A DNA stretch of 24,253 nt from Candidatus Peregrinibacteria bacterium (GTDB lineage Bacteria > Patescibacteriota > Gracilibacteria > UBA1369 > UBA12463). The translations under genes and the position numbers were made by a program. A model generated the notes under the pieces. The model did not search any database and had not been told where the DNA came from. It saw only the letters and a list, made by a program, of their open reading frames with translations. Shown one piece after another: positions 6,592 through 13,780 of the stretch; positions within the stretch are counted from its first letter, which is position 1; each line of letters begins with the position of its first letter. Location of the stretch: contig JACRIA010000064.1 of the NCBI GenBank assembly GCA_016215735.1, positions 1 through 24,253 on the forward strand, in the 5' to 3' direction.

Positions 6592-7716
6592 CTAGATTTT
6601 TTTATAGATAGGACGTCCGCCTGCTTCCGTCCTGTGTCCGCGCGTGTTAAACGCATAAACTGCGCGGCCGACTCTCACAAAATAAGGATTTTTCTGAAGG
6701 TTGAGGGAAATCGTGCCTTTTTTGACATGTCTTTCTTTCAAAACCGCCTGAATAATTTCTTGTTTTGTCATTGGGCTCTTTTTGCGGAGCAAACCTTCTA
6801 TTACTTCCGCAACTGTGCCTTTTTTATAACCCCATTCTTTGAGAGCATAAAGTCCGCGTCCAACCAAAACAAATTGATCATATCTGATTAATTCATTGTG
6901 GACAGCCTGAACCGTGACGCGCTTGTTATCAAAATGATATTCAACGATTTTGTTCGCGATCTCTGTAAAGTGCATTGGCTTGCTTGATTTCTTGAGAACA
7001 ATATAAGCTTTGTCGCGGATTGATTTTGGATTGATGTGTCTCCATGACATAAGGCCGAATCCTTCTTTGAGGCATTTGACGCGCTTATCAATCATCATGC
7101 AGTTGATAATAAAGTTTTCTGATAGGTTTTTGGATTTTTCAGATAAACTGGATTTTACTTGTGCTGCAAATACGCTGTTTTCCATTACGTCTCCTTTTTT
7201 GTCGAGAACTTTGATTCCTTCTTCTATTGTTTCGAAAATTGTTTTTAATTCAACGCTGGCCAATCTCCAGAAAGCGTGAACCTGATTATTTTTTTCAGCT
7301 TTAACTAAATTTGGATTTATATTGAGAGCGAGTTTGATTATTGAAGGATCAACATCGTGCGTTGAAGCGATTCTGTCGAGAATAATTTTCGCGAGAGCGC
7401 TTTCAAGCATAATGCCGCCTGCTTCTTTTACGAACTCTGTCGCCATTTCATTCACGACAATCAAGCGGGTATTTGTCGCTGTTCTTTTGAGTTTTGTTAA
7501 GGCGATTTTTTCAATCTGTCTAATGCGTTCGCGCGTAACTGAAAATTTCTGGCCGATTTTTTCAAGAGTTTGGCGCGGCTTATTATCGAGGCCGAATCTG
7601 CGCGTCATCACTTCTTTTTCTTTTACGCTTAATACGAGAAAAATTTCTTCCAGGATTTTCGGAAGATCTATTTTTAGAGGGGCTGCTGCCTTATTCGTTT
7701 GAGCTGATGTGTCCAT
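6592..7716 (-). CDS. Sigma-70 region 4 protein with HARE-type winged helices
   Basis: The 374-aa product carries a sigma region 4 helix-turn-helix at residues ~25-78 (LSVKEKEVMTRRFGL, then TLEKIGQKFSVTRERIRQIE), the part of a sigma factor that reads the -35 box. Regions 1, 2 and 3 are absent, so it cannot melt a promoter alone. Residues ~231-296 (KPMHFTEIANKIVEYHF through VGRGLYALKEWG) form a HARE-HTH domain like that of the RNA polymerase delta subunit. Residues ~300-357 repeat the pattern in weaker form, ending in FVRVGRAVYAF. The ~80-230 linker is helical and unrecognised. A role as an RNA-polymerase-associated regulator is inferred. A TTGACA-N17-TATGTT promoter lies upstream, and the HIT gene follows. 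The length and absence of region 2 argue against calling it a classical sigma factor. Confidence 0.85.
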   Translation of the reverse strand: MDTSAQTNKAAAPLKIDLPKILEEIFLVLSVKEKEVMTRRFGLDNKPRQTLEKIGQKFSVTRERIRQIEKIALTKLKRTATNTRLIVVNEMATEFVKEAGGIMLESALAKIILDRIASTHDVDPSIIKLALNINPNLVKAEKNNQVHAFWRLASVELKTIFETIEEGIKVLDKKGDVMENSVFAAQVKSSLSEKSKNLSENFIINCMMIDKRVKCLKEGFGLMSWRHINPKSIRDKAYIVLKKSSKPMHFTEIANKIVEYHFDNKRVTVQAVHNELIRYDQFVLVGRGLYALKEWGYKKGTVAEVIEGLLRKKSPMTKQEIIQAVLKERHVKKGTISLNLQKNPYFVRVGRAVYAFNTRGHRTEAGGRPIYKKI

Positions 7717-7748
7717 ATGAATTAGGTGTTATATTTTTTGGCTCTAAC

Positions 7749-7777
7749 AACATATTCGTAATTGAATTGTGTGTCAA
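7749..7777 (-). promoter_or_regulatory. Promoter of the sigma-4/HARE gene (TTGACA-N17-TATGTT)
   Basis: On the minus strand a consensus TTGACA (7777-7772) is 17 bp from TATGTT (7754-7749). The start codon at 7716 is 33 bp further on, so this gene has a longer leader than most genes here. Confidence 0.65.
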
Positions 7778-7872
7778 GCCAGAAATTTGATTATATTGGC
7801 AAATATATGCTAAAGATTATAAAGGACTCAATTTTAGTGGAAAACATGGGTTTTGTCAAGGGGTATTTTGTT

Positions 7873-7900
7873 TTGTCAAGTTTGATGGTATTTTTAATGA
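7873..7900 (+). promoter_or_regulatory. Possible promoter of tRNA-Leu
   Basis: TTGTCA (7873-7878) and TAATGA (7895-7900) are 16 bp apart, ending 17 bp before the tRNA. The ten-base sequence TTTTGTCAAG occurs twice, at 7851-7860 and 7871-7880, so the -35 region is duplicated with a 20-bp period, about two helical turns. The -10 match is weak. Confidence 0.4.
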
Positions 7901-7917
7901 AGATTTGCCTGATTTTT

Positions 7918-8004
7918 GCCGGGGTGGCGGAATTGGCAGACGCGCAGGCCTTAGGAGCCTGTGGGGTAATACCTGTGAGAGTTCAACCCTCTCCCCCGGC
8001 ACCA
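7918..8004 (+). tRNA. tRNA-Leu (UAG)
   Basis: An 87-nt cloverleaf with CCA encoded. The acceptor stem pairs GCCGGGG with CCCCGGC. The anticodon stem CAGGC/GCCTG encloses loop CTTAGGA with anticodon TAG (7952-7954). A long variable arm and a GTTCAAC T-loop complete a class II leucine tRNA that reads CUA and other CUN codons. Confidence 0.97.
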
Positions 8005-8006
8005 AA

Positions 8007-8012
8007 TATAAT
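8007..8012 (+). promoter_or_regulatory. Candidate -10 box just after tRNA-Leu
   Basis: A perfect TATAAT sits 3 bp beyond the tRNA CCA end and 16 nt before the ATG at 8029. Any -35 would lie inside the tRNA T-arm and is poor, so read-through from the tRNA promoter is an alternative. Confidence 0.4.
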
Positions 8013-8028
8013 TTAACAAAAAAATAAT

Positions 8029-8316
8029 ATGGGAGAAATCAAAGTAGACAAAAACTCTGATCCCAGTCCTGATGTTTATGATGATGCTGTTGCGCTGGGA
8101 CTTGCTATCAATTATTTGACTATCGAGCCTCCTTTTGGAGCTACGGATCGTAAACATTTAGAGAGAGCAGAAAAAAAACGGCAGGAGTTGTTAGCACAGA
8201 AAGATATAAAACCCGAGTTAAAAGCGGTTTTGGGCGCTGCTGGAGAAAAGATACGCAAAATAATGAATGAAATAGATGCAGCGGAAAAAAAATCTGATCC
8301 AGAGTCGGAAGTCTAA
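8029..8316 (+). CDS. Small acidic hypothetical protein
   Basis: The 95-aa product is not recognised. It is charged and soluble, with no signal peptide or membrane segment. Residues ~1-20 are acidic and probably flexible, ~20-45 contain YDDAVALGLAINYL and a proline-rich turn, and ~45-90 form a strongly charged helix with many K and E residues that may be coiled coil. The start at 8029 is preceded by an A-rich, SD-free leader and a TATAAT 16 nt away. It stands between tRNA-Leu and dnaE on the same strand, with 54 bp before dnaE, so it may share transcripts with either. Reality of the gene rests on a clean ORF, a well-placed start and a gap that would otherwise be empty. Confidence 0.6.
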   Translation: MGEIKVDKNSDPSPDVYDDAVALGLAINYLTIEPPFGATDRKHLERAEKKRQELLAQKDIKPELKAVLGAAGEKIRKIMNEIDAAEKKSDPESEV

Positions 8317-8370
8317 CGATAGATAATTTCCACTAGCAAACTCTTCAAAAATTTTCTATATTACCTCCGT

Positions 8371-11300
8371 ATGTCTTTTGTCCATCTTCACGTACACTCG
8401 TACTATAGCTTGCTTGACGGGCTCTCCTCGCCTGAAACGCTTGTGCAGTGTGCGAAAAAACAGGGTTCACCTGCTCTCGCTCTAACAGACCACGGAGTTT
8501 TGTACGGCGCGATTGAATTTTATAAAGCCGCGAAAAAGGCAGAAATAAAACCGATTATCGGAAGCGAAGTTTATATAGCAGGACGGACACGTTTTGATAA
8601 AACCGCCGGGGTTGATATAAAACCGTACCATCTCACTTTATTGGCGACGAATTTTATTGGCTATCAAAATTTGATAAATCTCGTAACAAAAGCGCACCTT
8701 GAAGGATATTATTATAAACCGCGCGTTGATTACGGATTATTAAGCGCGCACCATGAAGGCCTTATTGCGCTTAGCGGGTGCATGATTGGCGAAATCGCGC
8801 GAGTAGCTGTTAACGGAGATATTCCCGCCGCGGCCAAGGCAATTGCGAAATATCAGGATATTTTTGGAAAAGAAAATTTTTGGCTGGAAATTCAAGATCA
8901 TCCGCTTGTTGAAAATCAGGATCGGGTTAATAAAGCAATGATTGAACTCGCGCAGAAAACCGGAGCTGGATTAGTCGCGACAAATGACGCGCATTACGTG
9001 AATAAAGAAGACGCGGACAGCCACGACATTTTGATCTGCATTCAAACACAGACAACTGTGAAAGATGAAAACCGCATGCGCTACACTGGTGATTATTCCT
9101 TGCGTCCGCCAGAAGAAATGAAACGGGTTTTTAGCGATGTGCCTGAGGCAATCGAAAATACTTTAAAAATCGCGGACAGATGCAATTTGGAAATTCCTCT
9201 CGCGCAGAATTTACTGCCGGTTTTTAATACTCCGAATAATACGAAAACAAATAAATATCTGGCTGAACTTTGCGAAGAAGGAATGAAAAAGAAGTATCCG
9301 AAAGAAAGGCTCGCGGAAGCCAAAAAACGGCTTGAATACGAGCTGGGAATTGTTGATAAAATGGGCTTTAATTCGTATTTTTTGATTGTGCATGATTTCG
9401 TGAAATTTGCGAAAGATAATTTGATAATTGTCGGGCCGGGCAGAGGAAGTGCAGCCGGAAGCATTATCGCCTACTCTCTTGATATTACCGAGATTGATCC
9501 GCTTACGCATAATCTTCTTTTTGAAAGATTTTTGAATCCGGACAGAATAAGCATGCCTGATATTGATATAGATTTTTCTGACGACCGGCGCGATGAAGTT
9601 TTAAATTATGTAACGCAAAAATATGGACGCGAAAATGTCGCGCAGATTATTACTTTCGGAACAATGGCTTCGAGAGCAGCTGTCCGCGATGTCGGCCGCG
9701 CGCTTGGATACAGTTACGGAGATGTTGATAGAATCGCAAAAATGATTCCGCCGCCGATTCAGGGACGAAATGTTTCTCTCATAACAGCCATGAATCAGGA
9801 GTCTGAATTGAAAAAAGCGTATGAGACTGAACCTGATTCCAAGAAAATTCTGGATTATGCGACAAAACTTGAAGGAACTGTACGCCACGCCGGCACTCAC
9901 GCGTGTGCGGTTGTGATGTCGGAAAAACCGCTTATTGAATATACGCCGCTTCAGTTCGCGACCGGCAAGGAAAATGAAATTATCACGCAATATGAAATGA
10001 CTGCGATTGAAAATATCGGCCTATTGAAAATGGACTTTTTGGGATTGAAAAATCTAACAATCCTGCGCAGGGCGGTTGAAATTGTCGAGGCTACAAAAGG
10101 AATTTCCGTGAATCTAAAAACGCTTCCATTGAATGATAAAAAAACTTTTGAACTTTTGCAAAGCGGCGATACAACCGGCATTTTTCAATTGGAATCAAGC
10201 GGCATGCGCAGATATTTAACAGAATTAAAACCAACAAGTTTTAATGATATTGTCGCTATGATTTCTCTGTACCGGCCCGGACCGATGGAATGGATTCCTA
10301 TTTATATAAGAGGAAAGCACCAGCCTGATACTGTTAAATATATTCATAAAGATTTGGAATCGATTCTGCGCGAAACGCACGGAGTCGCGATTTATCAGGA
10401 GCAGATTTTGGAAATTGCGCGGCAGTTCGCGGGTTTCAGCCTTGGCGAAGCTGATATTTTGCGAAAAGCTGTGGGCAAGAAAATTACAAAATTGCTTGAT
10501 GAACAAAAAGAAAAATTTATAACTGGCGCCACGAAAAAAGGCCACAGCAAAAAATTCGCAGAAGAAGTTTTTGAAAAAGTTATTGAGCCTTTCGCAAGTT
10601 ATGGCTTTAATAAGGCGCACGCGACAAGCTATGCGATGATTGCTTACAGAACAGCGTATATGAAAGCGCATTTTCCAACTGAATTTATGACAGCGCTTTT
10701 AATTTGCGAACAGGGAAACACGGATAAAATTGTCGGCGAAATCCAGCAGTGCGAAGGCCACGGAATTGAAGTTCTGCCGCCGTCTATTAATGAATCTGAT
10801 CTGAATTTTACATATATTTCAGATAATAAAATCCGTTTTGGGCTTCTTGCGATTAAAGGAGTCGGTGAAGGTTCAATCAAAGAAATTTTGGAAGTGCGGC
10901 AGAAAGGCGGAAAATTCAAAAGCCTTGAAGATTTTGCGAAACGGGCGCCTTCAAAAATGCTTAATAAAAAAATGATTGAGTCGCTCGCTTATTCCGGCGC
11001 GATGGATGAATTTGACGACAGAAAATATATCGCGGTGAATTTTGAAGAAATTTCCAAGTTCGCGAAAGATTATCAGTCTTCGCGCTCACAAGGCCAGATT
11101 GATATGTTTGATGTGCTTGATGACAATGAAAAGCCGCACAAGCCGAGCTGGAATCTGAAAAAAATCGAACCAGCGACACAGCTTGAAAAATACGCTTGGG
11201 AAAAGCAATATCTGGGACTTTATGTTTCGGGACATCCGCTTCAGGGTTTGTATAAATATCTAGCAAAAAAAGTTTTTCTGATTGACCGGCTTACTGAAAA

Positions 11301-11889
11301 AAATCTCAACAAACCCATAAAAATCGGCGGAGTAGTGACAGCTGTTAAAAAAGCTTTCACAAAAAGCGGTTCTTATATGCTTTATCTTGATCTCGATGAC
11401 CCGACCGGAAGAATCGGCGTTACTGTTTTTCCAAGAGTTTTTGATAAATACGGCGAATTTCTCAAGGAAAATATGATTGTGATACTTGACGGAAAACTCG
11501 TGAGCCGCGGAACAGGATTCCAGTTTATATGCGAGGCTGTCCAGAGTGTTTCGCTTGACAGCATGATTGAAAACGCAAAATCGGAAAAATTGTACGATCC
11601 GAATGAAAAAGTTTCGCGCAAAATGAAAAATATTTCATACACGCGCGATGATGAAGAAAATGAAAATTACGACTATGCGCAAAAGTCCAAACCTTATATA
11701 ATCAATTTGGCGTTTGATGCTCCTGAAAATATTCTTACGAATATCAAAGCTGTCCTGACGCGGCATAAAGGTTTAAATCCTGTTGAAATTCACATAAAAC
11801 AAGATGGAAAAACCAAAAGAATAAAAGTGCCGTTCGGGATTGATATCAATGAAGAATTTAAACAGGAAATATCTTCACTTATAAAGTAA
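8371..11889 (+). CDS. dnaE: DNA polymerase III alpha subunit
   Basis: The 1172-aa replicative polymerase copies the chromosome in the cytosol. The N-terminal PHP domain begins VHLHVHSYYSLLDG (residues 4-17) and keeps the metal-ligand pattern, with HLH, LTDHG, GSEVYI and NDAHY all present. Many proteobacterial DnaE proteins have lost some of these, so metal-dependent PHP activity is possible. The polymerase core contains GPGRGSAAGS (~354-363), the catalytic aspartate cluster MPDIDIDF (D397, D399, D401), and YRPGPME. The YGFNKAHATSYA segment (~746-757) precedes the tandem HhH region, followed by an OB-fold (~985-1060: KIGGVVTAVKK through FPRVF). Length matches the family. A TATATT box 8 nt before the ATG suggests a nearly leaderless start; there is no SD. 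The aspS start follows 30 bp after the stop. Confidence 0.97.
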   Translation: MSFVHLHVHSYYSLLDGLSSPETLVQCAKKQGSPALALTDHGVLYGAIEFYKAAKKAEIKPIIGSEVYIAGRTRFDKTAGVDIKPYHLTLLATNFIGYQNLINLVTKAHLEGYYYKPRVDYGLLSAHHEGLIALSGCMIGEIARVAVNGDIPAAAKAIAKYQDIFGKENFWLEIQDHPLVENQDRVNKAMIELAQKTGAGLVATNDAHYVNKEDADSHDILICIQTQTTVKDENRMRYTGDYSLRPPEEMKRVFSDVPEAIENTLKIADRCNLEIPLAQNLLPVFNTPNNTKTNKYLAELCEEGMKKKYPKERLAEAKKRLEYELGIVDKMGFNSYFLIVHDFVKFAKDNLIIVGPGRGSAAGSIIAYSLDITEIDPLTHNLLFERFLNPDRISMPDIDIDFSDDRRDEVLNYVTQKYGRENVAQIITFGTMASRAAVRDVGRALGYSYGDVDRIAKMIPPPIQGRNVSLITAMNQESELKKAYETEPDSKKILDYATKLEGTVRHAGTHACAVVMSEKPLIEYTPLQFATGKENEIITQYEMTAIENIGLLKMDFLGLKNLTILRRAVEIVEATKGISVNLKTLPLNDKKTFELLQSGDTTGIFQLESSGMRRYLTELKPTSFNDIVAMISLYRPGPMEWIPIYIRGKHQPDTVKYIHKDLESILRETHGVAIYQEQILEIARQFAGFSLGEADILRKAVGKKITKLLDEQKEKFITGATKKGHSKKFAEEVFEKVIEPFASYGFNKAHATSYAMIAYRTAYMKAHFPTEFMTALLICEQGNTDKIVGEIQQCEGHGIEVLPPSINESDLNFTYISDNKIRFGLLAIKGVGEGSIKEILEVRQKGGKFKSLEDFAKRAPSKMLNKKMIESLAYSGAMDEFDDRKYIAVNFEEISKFAKDYQSSRSQGQIDMFDVLDDNEKPHKPSWNLKKIEPATQLEKYAWEKQYLGLYVSGHPLQGLYKYLAKKVFLIDRLTEKNLNKPIKIGGVVTAVKKAFTKSGSYMLYLDLDDPTGRIGVTVFPRVFDKYGEFLKENMIVILDGKLVSRGTGFQFICEAVQSVSLDSMIENAKSEKLYDPNEKVSRKMKNISYTRDDEENENYDYAQKSKPYIINLAFDAPENILTNIKAVLTRHKGLNPVEIHIKQDGKTKRIKVPFGIDINEEFKQEISSLIK

Positions 11890-11897
11890 CAGGCCGC

Positions 11898-11911
11898 CCC
11901 GCCAAGGCGGG
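11898..11911. repeat. CCCGCC/GGCGGG palindrome before aspS
   Basis: CCCGCC-AA-GGCGGG, a perfect 6-bp inverted repeat, fills the 30-bp dnaE-aspS gap and ends 8 nt before the aspS start. It belongs to the same family as the palindromes near 19162, 21357, 22079 and 22120. No T-tract follows, so it is not an intrinsic terminator. Confidence 0.7.
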
Positions 11912-11919
11912 ACACCTAT

Positions 11920-13677
11920 ATGCATAAAACAGCTTACAGAATGCATACTTGCGGGGAACTCCAAAAATCTGATGTCGGAAAAAATGTGATTTTGTGCGGA
12001 TGGGTAATGAGAAGGCGCGATCACGGCGGACTTGTTTTTGTGGATTTGCGAGATAGATATGGATTGACGCAAATTGTTCTTGATCCTTCAAAAGCTGAAA
12101 ATATAAAGCCTGAATATGTTGTATGCGTCAGCGGAAAAGTGCGCGTAAGACCTTCTGGAATGATTAATGCGAAACTTGCAACTGGTGAAATTGAAGTGCC
12201 GGCTGATAGCGCAGAAATTCTTTCTGAATCGAAGACTCCGCCTTTTGAAATTGACAGTGAAAAAGAGGTAAACGAGGAATTGCGTCTGGAATACAGATAT
12301 TTGGATTTAAGACGCGAGCGCATGCAGAAAAATATTATTTTGCGCCATAAATTGGTAAAATTCGTGCGCGATTTTTTTGATAAAAAAGATTTTTTGGAGA
12401 TTGAAACGCCGGTTTTGATTAAGGGAACGCCTGAAGGAAGCCGCGAATACATTGTGCCTTCAAGACTTTATCCGGGAAAATTTTACGTGCTTCCGCAATC
12501 GCCCCAGCAGTTGAAACAATTATTAATGGTTGCTGGTTTTGATAAATATTTTCAGATTGTTAAATGTTTCCGCGATGAAGACCAGCGCGGCGACAGACAG
12601 CCCGAATTCACGCAGATTGATATTGAAATGTCTTTTGTTGATGTCGCGGATATTCTTTCTATAAATGAAGAATTGGTGCTTGAATTGTTGAGAAAATTCG
12701 CGATTGGCAAAAAAATTACAACTCCTGTACCGCGATTGACTTGGCAGGAAGCAATGGATAAATATGGCTCTGATAAGCCTGATTTGAGAATTGGAATGGA
12801 AATTTTTGATATTACGGATATTGTCGCTGGATCAAGTTTTAAAGTTTTTTCAGAAACGAAAAAATCCGGAGGTTTTGTGAGAGCGATAAATGTCGTTGGC
12901 GGAAGCAAATTCTCTAGAAAAGAACTCGATGATTTGGACGCAATGGCAAAAACTTTTGGAGCTGGCGGACTTATGCATTTGATTATTGAAAAAGAAGGAA
13001 TTAAATCCCCTGTCGCGAAATATTTGAATGAAAAAGAATTGTCTGAAATCACAAAAATTGCTGGCGCGAAAAATGGCGACTGTATTTTGATTTGCGCTGG
13101 AAATTTCAAAACTGTTTGCGAGGCGCTTTCTAACGCACGGCTTGCTTGTGCCGCAAAACTTAACTTGATTGATAAAAATACTTTTGCTTTATGTTGGATC
13201 ACGGATTTTCCGATGTTTGAAATAAATAAAGAAACCAAAAAAATCGACTCGTGCCATCATCCGTTTACTGCGCCGCTTGATGAAGACGCGGATTTGCTAA
13301 AAAAAGAGCCTATCAAAGCTCGCGCAAAAGCTTATGATTTGGTAATAAACGGCCTTGAAATCGCGAGCGGCAGTATCAGAATCCACGATTCAAAACTTCA
13401 AAGTACGATTTTTGATATTCTTGGAATTACGCATGAGGATGCTAAAAATCGCTTTGGACATTTACTTCGAGCTTTTGAATATGGGCCTCCTCCACACGGC
13501 GGAATCGCATGGGGCATTGACAGATTTATTATGATGATCTGCGATGAACCGAATATCCGCGAAGTTATCGCGTTCCCGAAAGATCAAAAAGCAAAGGATT
13601 TGATGACTGGAGCGCCTTCAAATTTACCTGACAGCCAAGTCAAAGAAATGCATATTATGGTGTCCCGCTTCGCGTGA
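11920..13677 (+). CDS. aspS: Aspartyl-tRNA synthetase (bacterial type, probably non-discriminating)
   Basis: The 585-aa class II synthetase has an OB-fold anticodon-binding domain (1-110), catalytic motif 2 FRDEDQRGDRQPEFTQ (217-232), a GAD insertion domain in the middle (~285-420) and motif 3 GGIAWGIDR (527-535), the normal bacterial layout. The anticodon domain has histidine at H35 (RRRDHGG) and glycine at G80 (VRPSGM). In the work on Pseudomonas AspRS, a histidine and a glycine at the equivalent places mark enzymes that charge both tRNA-Asp and tRNA-Asn. If so, the cell needs the GatCAB amidotransferase to make Asn-tRNA; this part is inference. The start at 11920 gives the usual family N-terminus (RMHTCGEL). 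The short gap after dnaE suggests co-transcription. Confidence 0.96.
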   Translation: MHKTAYRMHTCGELQKSDVGKNVILCGWVMRRRDHGGLVFVDLRDRYGLTQIVLDPSKAENIKPEYVVCVSGKVRVRPSGMINAKLATGEIEVPADSAEILSESKTPPFEIDSEKEVNEELRLEYRYLDLRRERMQKNIILRHKLVKFVRDFFDKKDFLEIETPVLIKGTPEGSREYIVPSRLYPGKFYVLPQSPQQLKQLLMVAGFDKYFQIVKCFRDEDQRGDRQPEFTQIDIEMSFVDVADILSINEELVLELLRKFAIGKKITTPVPRLTWQEAMDKYGSDKPDLRIGMEIFDITDIVAGSSFKVFSETKKSGGFVRAINVVGGSKFSRKELDDLDAMAKTFGAGGLMHLIIEKEGIKSPVAKYLNEKELSEITKIAGAKNGDCILICAGNFKTVCEALSNARLACAAKLNLIDKNTFALCWITDFPMFEINKETKKIDSCHHPFTAPLDEDADLLKKEPIKARAKAYDLVINGLEIASGSIRIHDSKLQSTIFDILGITHEDAKNRFGHLLRAFEYGPPPHGGIAWGIDRFIMMICDEPNIREVIAFPKDQKAKDLMTGAPSNLPDSQVKEMHIMVSRFA

Positions 13678-13692
13678 CAGCTTGTTTATATT

Positions 13693-13720
13693 TGCGCGGG
13701 CAGACGAGAGGATCCGCGCA
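13693..13720. repeat. GCGCGG/CCGCGC palindrome upstream of the TraG-like gene
   Basis: TGCGCGG-N14-CCGCGCA lies in the aspS-to-TraG-like gap. The flanks TTTGCGCGGG and GGATCCGCGC are repeated at 16433-16462 with a spacer one base longer, and GCGCGG-N5-CCGCGC occurs again at 16383-16399. Confidence 0.65.
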
Positions 13721-13742
13721 TGAAAGTGATTTGAGCGAGATT

Positions 13743-13772
13743 TTGCCTCCGTCCCCAATTTCATGCTAAAAT
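13743..13772 (+). promoter_or_regulatory. Promoter of the TraG-like gene (TTGCCT-N18-TAAAAT, extended -10)
   Basis: TGC-TAAAAT is an extended -10 element with TTGCCT 18 bp upstream. The -10 box overlaps the first in-frame ATG (13763), so that ATG cannot be in the transcript. The next, at 13781, is 8 nt downstream and would be nearly leaderless. Confidence 0.65.
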
Positions 13773-13780
13773 ATTTGCTG

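Noticed and set aside
7762..8016. An 84-codon plus-strand reading frame across 7762-8016
   Set aside because: Its C-terminal half is the tRNA-Leu gene read as protein (VAELADAQALGACG is a familiar tRNA-Leu translation), and the rest is promoter region.
8363..8368. ACCTCC just before the dnaE start as a regulatory site
   Set aside because: It resembles an anti-SD rather than an SD. A single 6-mer in a gene probably transcribed from 8 nt upstream is not convincing.
9093..10919. Long minus-strand frames within dnaE
   Set aside because: They are shadows of a strongly coding plus-strand gene and show no domain motifs.
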